64,000 nt of DNA, taken from positions 2,294,001 through 2,358,000 of the forward strand of contig NZ_LT629792.1 of NCBI RefSeq assembly GCF_900106055.1, read 5' to 3'. This document shows, in pieces, positions 17,710 through 27,286 of the stretch. The notes beneath the pieces were generated by a model. The model ran no database searches. It was not told the DNA's origin and was given only the letters and a program-made list of their open reading frames with translations. The translations under genes and the position numbers were made by a program. Position 1 is the first letter of the stretch, and each line of letters begins with the position of its first letter. This DNA is from Schaalia radingae. GTDB taxonomy: Bacteria; Actinomycetota; Actinomycetes; Actinomycetales; Actinomycetaceae.

Positions 17710-18680
17710 TTCTTACGCGCCTTCGGATCGAGGGCGTCACGCACGGCGTCGCCCATCATGATGAAGCTCAAAACGGTCAGTGCCAGCGCGATAGCCGGGT
17801 AGAACAGAACCATGGGCTGAACGCGCAGGGATGCTTGTGCCATCGAAATGTCGCCACCCCAGGACACCACGGACGACGGCAGACCGATACCCATGAATGA
17901 CAGGGAGGCTTCGGCAACGATGAATGTTCCCAGTGCCACGGTTGCGTAGACGATCACCGGTGCCATTGCGTTCGGCAGGATGTGGCTGACCACGATATGC
18001 CAGCTCGATGCGCCGGTCGCGCGCGCTGCCGTCACGAATTCCTCGTTCTTGGTGGACATGACGGCGCCGCGGGTGATGCGCGCAATCTGCGTCCACCCGA
18101 AGCATGCCAGCACCAGGACGACCATCCACACATTGCGGTTGTCGCGGAACATCTGCATGAACACGATTGCGGCAAGGAGCAGCGGAACCGCGAAGAAGAT
18201 GTCGATAATGCGGGAGATCACAGCGTCAACCCAGCCACCGAGGTATCCGGCGAGGGCGCCCAGCGATCCGCCGATCAGGACGACGGCGATGGTCGTGAAG
18301 ACACCGACCGTCACTGAGGCGCGAGCACCGTAGATGACGCGCGCGTAGATATCGCAGCCCTGTCGTTCGAAGCCGAAGGGGTGCCCGGGACCGGCTGGTT
18401 CAAGTGAATTGCCCAGTTCGCAAAAACGCGGGTCCTGTGAGGTGAACAGCTGCGGCACGAAGGCCATGAGGAGCGCGATGAAGATGATGATGGCTGCCAC
18501 CCAGAACATGGGGCGCTTGCGCAGCTGCTTCCACGCTTCACCCCACATGGATGAGGGTGCTGAATCGTCAGCTACGGCGTCGACGGCACCCAGGCCGGTC
18601 TCGTCAATTTCAGAGACGTAGTGCTGTTGTCCATGGCGAGTGCGCTCAATGGACGCGGAAGGAATCAGATTCTCACTCAT
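17706..18680 (-). CDS. Peptide ABC transporter permease, DppC/OppC type
   Basis: 324 residues from the ATG at 18678-18680, which overlaps the DppB-like stop by 8 bases. A cytoplasmic N-terminal segment of about 60 residues is followed by a first membrane helix (FWVAAIIIFIALLMAF) and the permease domain with five more. The EAA loop is AARATGASSWHIVVSHILPN (positions about 200-220), which docks on the ATPase. Pairs with the DppB-like permease to form the channel. Confidence 0.95.
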   Translation of the reverse strand: MSENLIPSASIERTRHGQQHYVSEIDETGLGAVDAVADDSAPSSMWGEAWKQLRKRPMFWVAAIIIFIALLMAFVPQLFTSQDPRFCELGNSLEPAGPGHPFGFERQGCDIYARVIYGARASVTVGVFTTIAVVLIGGSLGALAGYLGGWVDAVISRIIDIFFAVPLLLAAIVFMQMFRDNRNVWMVVLVLACFGWTQIARITRGAVMSTKNEEFVTAARATGASSWHIVVSHILPNAMAPVIVYATVALGTFIVAEASLSFMGIGLPSSVVSWGGDISMAQASLRVQPMVLFYPAIALALTVLSFIMMGDAVRDALDPKARKK

Positions 18681-19599
18681 AGCGGATCCTCGGGTCGAGC
18701 CAGGCGTACAGAAGGTCAACGATCAGGTTCGCGATGATGTAGACAAGCACGAGCACAGTCGTGAAGGACACCACCGTTGCCGGCTCGCCCTTGATGACTG
18801 CTTGCCACAGCGTGCCGCCTACACCGTTGATGTTGAAAATGCCTTCTGTGATGATGGCGCCACCCATGAGGGCGCCGAGGTCACCGCCGAGGAATGTCAC
18901 GACGGGGATCAGTGAGTTGCGCAGAATGTGGCGGCGCATGACCTGTCCGTTCGACAGGCCTTTTGCCCGCGCAGTGCGCACGAAGTCGGCCGCGGTGTGT
19001 TCAGACACTGACTGGCGCGTCAGTCGCAAGACGTAAGCCAGCGATTGGGCGCCCAGTACTATCGCCGGCATCAAAAGATTGGTGATCGTAGTCTTACTGC
19101 CCACCGTCGGTGGCAGGATGCCCCATTTCACGCCGACCAGGAACTGGAGTACGAAGCCGATAACGAAGGTCGGTACTGAGATGACCACGAGGGACAGAAC
19201 CAGAACCGTTGAGTCGAAGAAGCCGCCTCGGCGCATGCCGGCGATGACACCGAAACCCACACCGAGGATCGCTTCGAAAAGCAGCGCCATCACTGCAAGC
19301 TTGATGGTGATGGGGAAGGCTCCCGCCATTACTTCGGCAACTGGACGACCCGAGAAGGTGGTTCCGAAATCGAGAGTGAAGACGCCCTTGAGGTACAGCA
19401 GGTACTGCATGTACAAAGGCTTGTCGAGGTTGTATTCCGCACGGATACGCGCCTGTACTTCCGGGTTGAGGCCACGGTCGCCTCCCAGGGCGGCAACGGG
19501 ATCACCAGGCATCAGGTACACCATTGCGAAAATCAGGAACGTGGCTCCGAAGAAGACCGGGATGATCTGGAGGAGCCGTCGTCCGATATATCGGGACAT
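18673..19599 (-). CDS. Peptide ABC transporter permease, DppB/OppB type
   Basis: 308 residues from the ATG at 19597-19599; the frame is open further upstream but this start gives the canonical MSRYIGRRLLQIIPVFFGAT N-terminus. Six membrane segments, and the EAA loop RTARAKGLSNGQVMRRHILR near residues 200-220. The gene lies 394 bases downstream of the binding-protein gene, with a strong hairpin between them, and overlaps the next permease. Confidence 0.95.
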   Translation of the reverse strand: MSRYIGRRLLQIIPVFFGATFLIFAMVYLMPGDPVAALGGDRGLNPEVQARIRAEYNLDKPLYMQYLLYLKGVFTLDFGTTFSGRPVAEVMAGAFPITIKLAVMALLFEAILGVGFGVIAGMRRGGFFDSTVLVLSLVVISVPTFVIGFVLQFLVGVKWGILPPTVGSKTTITNLLMPAIVLGAQSLAYVLRLTRQSVSEHTAADFVRTARAKGLSNGQVMRRHILRNSLIPVVTFLGGDLGALMGGAIITEGIFNINGVGGTLWQAVIKGEPATVVSFTTVLVLVYIIANLIVDLLYAWLDPRIRYE

Positions 19600-19921
19600 T
19601 GGGTATTTCCTTCGGGGTGGACAGGACATGCTCGCCCCTCTGATTGCTCAGAATCGCGTGCATGTGTGCTACAGGATCACGGAGCTGACGCCTCGCGATC
19701 GTTTCGGCCACTCACCTTTTGCCGTGAGACCTGCCAACGTCGAATGTTCAACATCGTGCAAACTTCACGCCAAAATATGCAAGCTTCGCTTGGTGAGCGT
19801 ATCACTAATTCTTTTAGTCTTGGGAGCCGAGTCGACTCTTGAGCGGCATTCGCGTCACTTTTGCACTGTATGACCCATCACATCAGAGACATGTTTGTGC
19901 AGGTCACTCGGTTGGACGTGA
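19600..19921. other. Gap between binding protein and permease genes
   Basis: About 390 bases including the hairpin at 19922-19970 separate the binding-protein gene from the rest of the transporter operon. No convincing reading frame is present. It may hold a secondary promoter for the permease genes, but no clear -35/-10 pair was found by eye. Confidence 0.5.
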
Positions 19922-19970
19922 ACATAGTTCTGTGGCGAACAGGGCATTCCTGGTCGCCACAGAACTATGT
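19922..19970. terminator. Long perfect hairpin after the binding-protein gene
   Basis: 17-base arms 19922-19938 and 19954-19970 are perfectly complementary; inside them CAGG/CCTG adds 4 more pairs around a GCATT loop. It begins 23 bases after the stop of the binding-protein gene. There is no T-run on the minus strand, so it more likely protects the upstream mRNA and partly stops transcription into the permease genes than acts as a full terminator. Confidence 0.75.
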
Positions 19971-19993
19971 AGTGCTGATCTATACGGAGCAGA

Positions 19994-21610
19994 TCACTGC
20001 TTGGTGATCAGGTAGTACATCGGAACGCTGTGCCAGTCGAATTTCACGTTGTCCACGTTCTCCGACCAGCCGGCGACCACGTTCGAGTACCACAGCGGGA
20101 TTGCCGGCAGATCCTGGAAGAGGATCTCCTGGGCCTGATCCAGCAGCTTGTTGGACTCTTCCAGCGAGCTTGCGCCCGAGGACTTGGTCAGCAGTTCATC
20201 GAATGCAGGGTTCGAATAATTGCCGTCGTTCGCACTTGCGCCGGTGGCGTAAATCGGTGCCAGGAAGTTGTACTTACCGGGGTAGTCAGCCTGCCATCCG
20301 GCTCGCATGGCTCCCTTGATGGCGCCGTTGGTGACGTCGTCACGCAGTGACTTGAAGTCCGGGTAGGGGTTGCCTTCCGCTTCGATTCCGAGGGTGTTCT
20401 TGATGGAGTTGACCGTTGCGTCAACCCAACCCTGGTGACCGCCGTCAGAGTTGTAGGCAATGGTGAACTTGCCTTCGAACGGAGCGATGGCCTCAGCCTG
20501 TGCCCACAGTTCCTTCGCCTTGTCGGCATCGTAGGTCAGAACCTCGCTGCCGGGGATCGAGTCGTTGAAGCCGTCAACGACTGGTGAGGTGAAGTCCTTG
20601 GCAGGGGTGCGGGTACCGGAGAAGATCTTCTCGGTGACTTCTTCACGATTGATCGCGTAGGAGATCGCCTGGCGACGCAGCTTGCCTTCTTCACCGGTGA
20701 AGTGCTCAAGGTCGTTCGGAATGGTGAATGCCTGGAAGATAGCAGCAGGCTGGTTCACCGAGCGCCCGTTGAGCTCGCTTTCGTAGGTCTGGAATGCGTT
20801 TTCAGGGATGGCGTCCAGCACGTCGAGGTTGTTGCCCACGAGGTCCTGGTAGGCCGCGTCCTGCTTGGCGTAGAAGGTGAAGTGGAGTCCACCGTTCTGC
20901 GGAGTGCGCTCACCCTTGTACTCGGGGTTCGGGACCAGTGAGAAGCCTTCGTTGTGAACCCATGCGCCTTCGCCGTCAGCCATGTAGGGGCCGTTGCCGA
21001 CCGGGTTCTCGCCGCCGGCTTTAGGATCAGCCAGAGTAGAGTCGGGCAGCGGGTAGAAAGCTGAGTAGCCCAGACGCTGTTCGAAGTCAGCTTCCGGCTG
21101 CTTGAGCTTGATGGTGAAGGTGGTGTCGTCCACGACCTCGAGGCCGGTCAGATCGCCGTTGCCTTCCTCATCGGCACCTTCGATGGGTGCGAAGAAGTAA
21201 GCGGAGAGCATGGCCTCTTTTGCACCGAGCTTCCATGCCTCAACGAAGTTCTTGGCCTTCAGATCGGAGCCGTCAGAGAACTTCAGGCCTTCCTTCAGTT
21301 TGACGGTGTAGGTCTGATGGTCGTCAGTTTCGATGGACTCGGCCATTTCCATGTGGCTTGCGCCTGTCTCATCGTAGTAAGTCAGTCCGGCGAACAGCAC
21401 GTCAAGAAGACGGCCACCGCCCGTTTCGTTCGTGTTCGCAGGGATCAGCGGGTTCTGAGGTTCAGATCCGTTGACCTCGACAATGCCGCCTGATGCTGCG
21501 GCACCGCTTTCACCACCGTTTCCTGATTGGTCGCCGCTGCCGCCGCCACATGCGGTCAGTGCAAGGGCGAGGGCGGCCGGAACCGCCAGCCATGTTCTCT
21601 TAATCCTCAT
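19994..21610 (-). CDS. Peptide ABC transporter substrate-binding lipoprotein (OppA/DppA family)
   Basis: 538 residues from the ATG at 21608-21610, preceded by a strong AGGAGG. Signal peptide with lipobox LTAC, Cys21 lipidated; a Gly/Ser-rich linker follows. SBP family 5: the region YTVKLKEGLKFSDGSDLKAK is the family signature. Binds oligopeptides or similar ligands outside the membrane for the permeases at 17706-19599. First gene of the operon; the hairpin behind it fits higher expression of the binding protein. Confidence 0.95.
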   Translation of the reverse strand: MRIKRTWLAVPAALALALTACGGGSGDQSGNGGESGAAASGGIVEVNGSEPQNPLIPANTNETGGGRLLDVLFAGLTYYDETGASHMEMAESIETDDHQTYTVKLKEGLKFSDGSDLKAKNFVEAWKLGAKEAMLSAYFFAPIEGADEEGNGDLTGLEVVDDTTFTIKLKQPEADFEQRLGYSAFYPLPDSTLADPKAGGENPVGNGPYMADGEGAWVHNEGFSLVPNPEYKGERTPQNGGLHFTFYAKQDAAYQDLVGNNLDVLDAIPENAFQTYESELNGRSVNQPAAIFQAFTIPNDLEHFTGEEGKLRRQAISYAINREEVTEKIFSGTRTPAKDFTSPVVDGFNDSIPGSEVLTYDADKAKELWAQAEAIAPFEGKFTIAYNSDGGHQGWVDATVNSIKNTLGIEAEGNPYPDFKSLRDDVTNGAIKGAMRAGWQADYPGKYNFLAPIYATGASANDGNYSNPAFDELLTKSSGASSLEESNKLLDQAQEILFQDLPAIPLWYSNVVAGWSENVDNVKFDWHSVPMYYLITKQ

Positions 21611-21926
21611 GGGATGCCTCCTGATTTTTATGCAGGTGCTTCTGGGCCGCTGTGTCACATACACAGGACACGGATGCCAGATGTCACAGACACTATCGAT
21701 CAATCTGCCTCAAAGCGTTGAGAGTTCACCATGTGGAAGCTACAATTTGGTCACGAATTATCACGAAATGATCAAGAACTCGTCTTCATCATTGGAAACA
21801 AGCCGAAAGCTCACGTGGTGTCGTCGCGTCACTTTGAGACAAACCCTCATCTTTGCCTCAACTAATTGTGTCTGACTTCACACACTTTGGTCAAGACTTC
21901 GCCATGGGACCGTCACCAATTGATTT
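21611..21926. promoter_or_regulatory. Divergent promoter region, peptide transporter and coaE
   Basis: 316 bases between divergent starts, AT-richer than its surroundings, with no gene. It must hold the promoter of the peptide-transport operon. Two TCACGAA-like words (near 21751 and 21760) could be parts of an operator, but no clear palindrome is visible. Confidence 0.45.
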
Positions 21927-22637
21927 GTGACTACCCTTGAGTGCATGAAACCCAGCGCTGCAGGTCACGTCATCACGTGCGGAGAGGCACACGCGACGGC
22001 ACTCCGCACACCGGAGCGTCGCATCACGCAACCGCCTGACGCACTACGTATCGGCATCAGCGGCGGAATCGGTTCCGGTAAGTCGGCGGTGGCGGATGTT
22101 TTTGCCCGCCGCCATGCCACTGTTGCAGATGCAGACCAGATTGCCCGGGAGATCGTCGCACCCGGTTCGCCCGCCCTGCACGACATTGCGCAGGCGTTCG
22201 GCACGGATATCCTCAACGCTGACGGCTCGTTGAATCGTCCGGCGCTGGCACAGCTCGTTTTTTCTGATCCGGCGCGGCGCACCCGCCTGGAGGCATTTAC
22301 TCATCCGCGTATTGCTCGCGAGTCGGCGCGCATACTCGCCAGCGCACCGCCCGGCACCTTCGCTGTCTACGACGTTCCTCTGCTGGTCGAGGGTGGCCTG
22401 GCATCCACCTTTGACGTCGTCATCATGGTGGGTGCTCCGGTGCAGATCCGAGTCGAACGCCTCGTGAGCCGTGGTCTGACAGCTGACGATGCCCGCGAGC
22501 GCATCGATTCTCAGGCAAGTGAGGCTGAGCGACGGGCGGTGAGCGATGTGTGGATCGCGAACACGGGCACGGTCGCTGACCTCAATCAGGTGGTCGACCG
22601 ACTCATCGATGACTGGCTGACACCACTGCTGTCATAA
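21927..22637 (+). CDS. coaE: Dephospho-CoA kinase
   Basis: 236 residues from a GTG at 21927, or 230 from the ATG at 21945; the family is usually about 200, and the catalytic part begins at RIGISGGIGSGKSAV (P-loop near residues 43-57). It phosphorylates the 3'-hydroxyl of dephospho-CoA, the last step of CoA synthesis. DADQIAREIVAPGSPAL and VYDVPLLVEGGL are family hallmarks. No clear ribosome site for either start. The N-terminal extension of about 40 residues is not typical and may mean that the true start is further downstream. Confidence 0.93.
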   Translation: MTTLECMKPSAAGHVITCGEAHATALRTPERRITQPPDALRIGISGGIGSGKSAVADVFARRHATVADADQIAREIVAPGSPALHDIAQAFGTDILNADGSLNRPALAQLVFSDPARRTRLEAFTHPRIARESARILASAPPGTFAVYDVPLLVEGGLASTFDVVIMVGAPVQIRVERLVSRGLTADDARERIDSQASEAERRAVSDVWIANTGTVADLNQVVDRLIDDWLTPLLS

Positions 22638-22638
22638 G

Positions 22639-22678
22639 CAGGCTCCCCACGCCACCAGATGGCAGTGTGGGGAGCCTG
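22639..22678. terminator. Bidirectional terminator hairpin between convergent genes
   Basis: Perfect 12-base arms (22639-22650 and 22667-22678, CAGGCTCCCCAC) follow the coaE stop and face the stop of the minus-strand phosphoesterase gene. No long T-run, but the position between convergent genes supports the role. Confidence 0.75.
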
Positions 22679-22694
22679 ACCAGATCCTTATCTG

Positions 22695-25600
22695 TCAGTG
22701 CGTATGACGGCGTCGTCGCGTCGCCACCATCACGGCGCCCGCCATGCCGATCACGCTGACCGCTGCGAGCAGACCGCCATCAGCGCCGGTGGCTGACAGG
22801 TGACGCCCTCCCGCAGATACGTTTGGCGATGCACCTGGTTGCGCTGATTGACCCTGGCCATGGTTCTGATCGGTGCTCGGCTCGACGGGCTGAGTTCCCG
22901 GCTCGGTCGGCTGAGTGCCCGGCTCGGTCGGCTCACCGACAGGCACCGCTGTGAACGTCAATACCGGTGAGATCACTTCACCACCATTGACATCACTGAC
23001 CACCACGTACCAGCTATGTGTCCCCACCGGCACATCTTTCCACGTCGCACTGGCAGTGCCAGGTGTGGTAACACCCCCGGCAGTTCCAATGAGGCGGGTG
23101 GACAGCACGTCCGCGGAGAAGGTGTCCGTGCTGAGCACGCGCTGTGAAGGTGTGATTCCCAGCTGCGCATATGAGACATCGAAATGCTGGTACTCATACG
23201 GATTGTCAGCGCTGCCCAACAGCCCCTGATCATCGGAATTGTAGCGCTGCAGGGAAGGTGAGTAGGTGCGTACCATCATGCGCTGGCCATCGTTGTCGAA
23301 ATGCAGCAAGCGCAGGTAGCCCTGGCCACCCTCGGGAAGTGCCTGGTAGTCGAAGAGCATCGATGTCACGGTGCGCTCCGCTACGCCGTCCCCATCGTCA
23401 TCGAAGCTGTCCGTGCGGGTGAACGCATCGTGGTAGTGCCCCGACATCACCATCCGCACATTCGGGTTCGTGGCGACGACCTCATCAAGGATGCGCTGCG
23501 GGATCGGACCGAGCCCACCGGTCGTCAGCATGAATTCGTGCAGGTCGATGATTGCGATGCGGTCCGGGTGAGCGGCCAGCACCTGATTCATCCATTCAAT
23601 TTCCGCGTCCCCTGGTCCCCAGCCCTGGTAGACGGCAATGAAGTCGATGCCTCCGGCGGAGAACAGATCGAAGTGTCCGCGGTTGTCCTCATATGAGCCG
23701 CCGTACCACGGGTTAGCAGCGAAGCGTGCCTCACCGAAGTTCTTCGAATACTCCGAGTAGTCGTTGGCAAGGTGGCCAACATCGTGATTTCCTGCCAGAA
23801 CGCCATAAGGGAATCCCGCCTCATCGAGCGTGCGATACGCCGGATTGGCACGGTCCCACTGATGCTGCTGGTCGAAGTCGTCGATAATGTCACCTGTGTG
23901 GAACAGGTACTGGATATTCATGTTGGCCCGCTGATCCAGCAGGTACTGGTGGATGGCGAGCTGATGTGGGTAGTAGTCGTCGCGCTCGTTGTAGTACTGC
24001 GTGTCCGATTCCCAGGCGAGCGTGAAATCGTACGTGGAGCGCGCCTCGTCGTCGGCGTGTGCGGGAGTCACGGTGGACTCACGAGTCGTCAGGTTCTTCC
24101 CGGCCCACCCGTCGGAATGCTGGATCAGCACGGTAATCACACCATCATGAGCATACGTATCTGTCTTGACGAGGGCGTCCATGTCAAATTTTTCGTACGC
24201 ACCATCTGCTGCAGACGCGGCGCGCGTGCTGGCCGAATCCGTGCCTGGGCCAGTGATGTGGCGGTCGACCTCATCCCAGGATCCGTCAGCGGCGCGCACG
24301 CGCATCGACACCTGAGCGTTCCGTTCAGCCTGTCCGGACCAGTGCACACGCACCGTGCTGCCAGCGTCGCTGTCGCTGACAGGAATCTCGAACAGTTCGT
24401 ACGGGAAGGCATCATCTGAGGTGACCTGTTTGACCACGTCATCATTCTGGGCAAGCTGCTCGATCTCGTCACTGGTGAGCGGACGAGCTAACTCACGCTC
24501 AGCTTGGGCAGCGTCATTCACTGTTCCGGAGGCGGTGCGAATGGTGCTGTTGTCCACGCGATCGCCTTCGTAGAATTTTGCGGTGACCTGGTCGCCTGCT
24601 TCATCATCCACGTGGGCGCTCAGTACCACATCGCCGGCTTCCACACGGGCACCATCACCAGGAGTGAAGGTTGCAACCGTGGGGTCTTCCACGGGCGTCG
24701 TGAAGTGGGTGGTGACAGTTGCGGAGTTCCCCAGTTTGTCGACGGCAATGACGGTCAGTTCGTGGTTGCCGGCCGGCAGTGTCGTCGACGAGGTGGTCAG
24801 CGGAAGGGTGATGTCCTTGCCGTCGAGTGTTGCGCTGAGTGAATCCAGTCCAATCCCACTGTCAGTGGCGGTGGGATTGACGGTGATGTCACCCTGGAGC
24901 AGGGCGCCCTCGTCAATGTGTGTCTCGATGACCGGAGCCGTGTTGTCGACCCGCAGGACGCGTGTGACGTTGTGCTGGGTGCCGTCCACTGTTGCCTGCG
25001 CGGTGATGGTGTGCGTGCCGTCTATTGCTGTCGTGGTGTCCCACGCGTGGCGAGCGCCGGTGAACGCGTCGTCAGGAATGTCGAACGTCGCGTCAAAGAA
25101 ATCGTGCTTGCCTGTGGAATCGCCCATGCGCAGCCATTGTGTGGCATCGGAGTATCCGCGTGGGGTGAGCGTGCGTCCGTCCGGCAGGATCAGTCGCAAT
25201 GCACGCACATCGAAATCGTCGTTGTTTTCGTTCTCGTCGATCCCGGGTTTGGCTTTGGTACCCGCGTAGATCGAGGCGGTTACGGTCTGTCCGTCCATGT
25301 AGACCAGGGGAACGGGCGTCGAAATGGTCGTGATCTCGCTGTAGGTACCCTCATCGAAAATCGTCAGGATATCGCCATTGGGGGCCAGCACGCCGTTGCG
25401 GAAGAACGTGTCAGTCTGCGTGGCTTCGAAGGCGAAGACGGGCTCACCTTCCAGTGAGGCTTCCGTCAGCACGTTCGTGCCATCGATCGTCATCGTGATT
25501 GACGAGGGGGCATCGGTCGCCGCAATCAGGTCGGTGGTGCCGGACACCCAGTCATTGTCGGCGTGGTTGATACGCAAGGGGTCAGTGGCTACTCCCTGGA

Positions 25601-27164
25601 TGGCAACTCGTACGGGAGCGGTGGTTTTGGTGAAGGTTCCGTCCGTGTAGGTCAGCGTGTAGTCGAACCAGCGTTTGCCGGTCATGTCAGCGGCAGGCAC
25701 CTCGAAGGTGAAGTGCGTGACGTCTTCGCTGTCATGTGTCAAGTTGATCGCGCGCGAATCTTGATCGGCGCTTGACTTCATGTTCAGTGTCACCGTCTTG
25801 ACGCTGGTGTTGTCCGTGATGGTGAAGTCGAATGTCAGTGGCTGGTCGGCGCGAACTGTGGATGGGGTGACATCTGTCAGCGCCGGTTCCTGCGTGTCTG
25901 CGGCCAGCGCGACCAGGGGCCTGGGGAGCTGGGCAGCCATCAGTGTGCCCGGCGATGCCGAGTGAGTGCCAATGCGGCCCTGTGTGGTGAGGTCGTCCGT
26001 GTTCACGCAGAAATGGAATCCCTTGTTGTATTCGACCTCTTTGCCGTTCATGTTGTAGTAGGCCCGGTTAATGACCGTGCCGGTATTCGTCTGGATCTGC
26101 ATGCCGCGAGCGCCACCATTGGCCATGCCACCTGAGTAGATTTCCACCAGGTCCTGGCCCATAGTCAGCGACGTACCCCACTGCTTGTTGAAATCGGCTG
26201 CGCCCAGATCATTGTTGTTGCCGTTCCTGATCCAGAACACCAGGGTTTTTCCGGGTTGGATCACGACATTGTCAGGGGTGGAGGGCCACAGTGCCGAGCT
26301 CTTCGAATCGGGGTACAGGTAGCTGAGCGTGTAGTTGGAGAAATCGATGGGCTGGTCGGTGGTGTTGGCAATCTCAATGAACTCATAGCCATCTGAGCCG
26401 GACACGTTATCTGTGTCGGGTACGAGTTCGGTGATCATCAGAGGTGCTGCCGTGTCAGGTGCGTCCTGTGCCGACGTGGGGTCATCGGGGTCTGGCTGAC
26501 CTGACTGGTCGCCGGGATCCGGCTGAGAGGTGCGGACGAACTGTTCGTCGCGGACAGTGCCAGGTGTTGCAGTGGCCTGCGACGCCAGCAACGTCATCGA
26601 CTGGGTGTCTGATACGGCGAATTCTGCGACTTTGTTGGCTCCAACGGATCCGGCCGGGTAGTACGACCACGATTCGATTTGCCCGTCTTTGAGGACCCGG
26701 ATTCCGCGCTCACCTTTATTGGCCATACCTGCCTGGCCGGTGATGCGCACAATCCTGGCGGTGTTGCTCATGGACCAGTTGGTGCGAAAATCTGCGTCCG
26801 TGCGAGCAAAGGAATCGAGGTTCTTCGCCGTGTAGGACAGCCACATGATGATTGTTTCGCCTGGGCTGAGGGTCAGGTTGGCGTCGTCAACCGTCAGTTG
26901 TTTGTCCTGGGATCGGTCATCGGAATCGGCGTAAGTGTAAGCGAAAGAGTACTTCTGTTCAGCAAGGTTGATCGCCGCATCCGTCGTGTTGTGGATTTCG
27001 AAGTATTCGTATTCGTCAGAGCCGGTATTGTCGGGCGCAATCTCCGTGATCATGAGCGGCGGAGCGGTGGCCTCAGCCTGTGCCGGGCCACCGCTCCACG
27101 CGCTCGTCATCATCAGAGCTGCCGCCACTCCCATAATGAGGGCGCGAGGTCGAACTGAAAACAT
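22695..27164 (-). CDS. Very large wall-anchored metallophosphoesterase with lamin-tail domains
   Basis: 1489 residues from the ATG at 27162-27164 (GGAG upstream). Signal peptide, then a lamin-tail domain (about 40-170), a second one (about 240-370), several bacterial Ig-like or loop domains (about 400-850), and a calcineurin-like phosphoesterase at about 1045-1290. Its metal motifs are ESDTQY, GDIID, GNHDVG (near 1124), LHEF and GHYHDA (near 1242). Another beta domain, a Pro/Glu/Thr repeat (EPGTQPT twice), and a sorting signal LSATG (about 1456) with membrane span and RRRRHTH tail follow. It is exposed on the cell surface and probably hydrolyses phosphate esters or nucleotides; substrate unknown. 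Confidence 0.9.
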   Translation of the reverse strand: MFSVRPRALIMGVAAALMMTSAWSGGPAQAEATAPPLMITEIAPDNTGSDEYEYFEIHNTTDAAINLAEQKYSFAYTYADSDDRSQDKQLTVDDANLTLSPGETIIMWLSYTAKNLDSFARTDADFRTNWSMSNTARIVRITGQAGMANKGERGIRVLKDGQIESWSYYPAGSVGANKVAEFAVSDTQSMTLLASQATATPGTVRDEQFVRTSQPDPGDQSGQPDPDDPTSAQDAPDTAAPLMITELVPDTDNVSGSDGYEFIEIANTTDQPIDFSNYTLSYLYPDSKSSALWPSTPDNVVIQPGKTLVFWIRNGNNNDLGAADFNKQWGTSLTMGQDLVEIYSGGMANGGARGMQIQTNTGTVINRAYYNMNGKEVEYNKGFHFCVNTDDLTTQGRIGTHSASPGTLMAAQLPRPLVALAADTQEPALTDVTPSTVRADQPLTFDFTITDNTSVKTVTLNMKSSADQDSRAINLTHDSEDVTHFTFEVPAADMTGKRWFDYTLTYTDGTFTKTTAPVRVAIQGVATDPLRINHADNDWVSGTTDLIAATDAPSSITMTIDGTNVLTEASLEGEPVFAFEATQTDTFFRNGVLAPNGDILTIFDEGTYSEITTISTPVPLVYMDGQTVTASIYAGTKAKPGIDENENNDDFDVRALRLILPDGRTLTPRGYSDATQWLRMGDSTGKHDFFDATFDIPDDAFTGARHAWDTTTAIDGTHTITAQATVDGTQHNVTRVLRVDNTAPVIETHIDEGALLQGDITVNPTATDSGIGLDSLSATLDGKDITLPLTTSSTTLPAGNHELTVIAVDKLGNSATVTTHFTTPVEDPTVATFTPGDGARVEAGDVVLSAHVDDEAGDQVTAKFYEGDRVDNSTIRTASGTVNDAAQAERELARPLTSDEIEQLAQNDDVVKQVTSDDAFPYELFEIPVSDSDAGSTVRVHWSGQAERNAQVSMRVRAADGSWDEVDRHITGPGTDSASTRAASAADGAYEKFDMDALVKTDTYAHDGVITVLIQHSDGWAGKNLTTRESTVTPAHADDEARSTYDFTLAWESDTQYYNERDDYYPHQLAIHQYLLDQRANMNIQYLFHTGDIIDDFDQQHQWDRANPAYRTLDEAGFPYGVLAGNHDVGHLANDYSEYSKNFGEARFAANPWYGGSYEDNRGHFDLFSAGGIDFIAVYQGWGPGDAEIEWMNQVLAAHPDRIAIIDLHEFMLTTGGLGPIPQRILDEVVATNPNVRMVMSGHYHDAFTRTDSFDDDGDGVAERTVTSMLFDYQALPEGGQGYLRLLHFDNDGQRMMVRTYSPSLQRYNSDDQGLLGSADNPYEYQHFDVSYAQLGITPSQRVLSTDTFSADVLSTRLIGTAGGVTTPGTASATWKDVPVGTHSWYVVVSDVNGGEVISPVLTFTAVPVGEPTEPGTQPTEPGTQPVEPSTDQNHGQGQSAQPGASPNVSAGGRHLSATGADGGLLAAVSVIGMAGAVMVATRRRRHTH

Positions 27165-27286
27165 GTGTATGTACTCCATCAGTCAGCAAAAATCACTATG
27201 ACTTCACTGACGCTAATGACGCAGTTCAACCACCCGGTAAACACTGCCTAACGTGTAGGTCTACCGGTGTGTGAGCCTTCTTTCCT

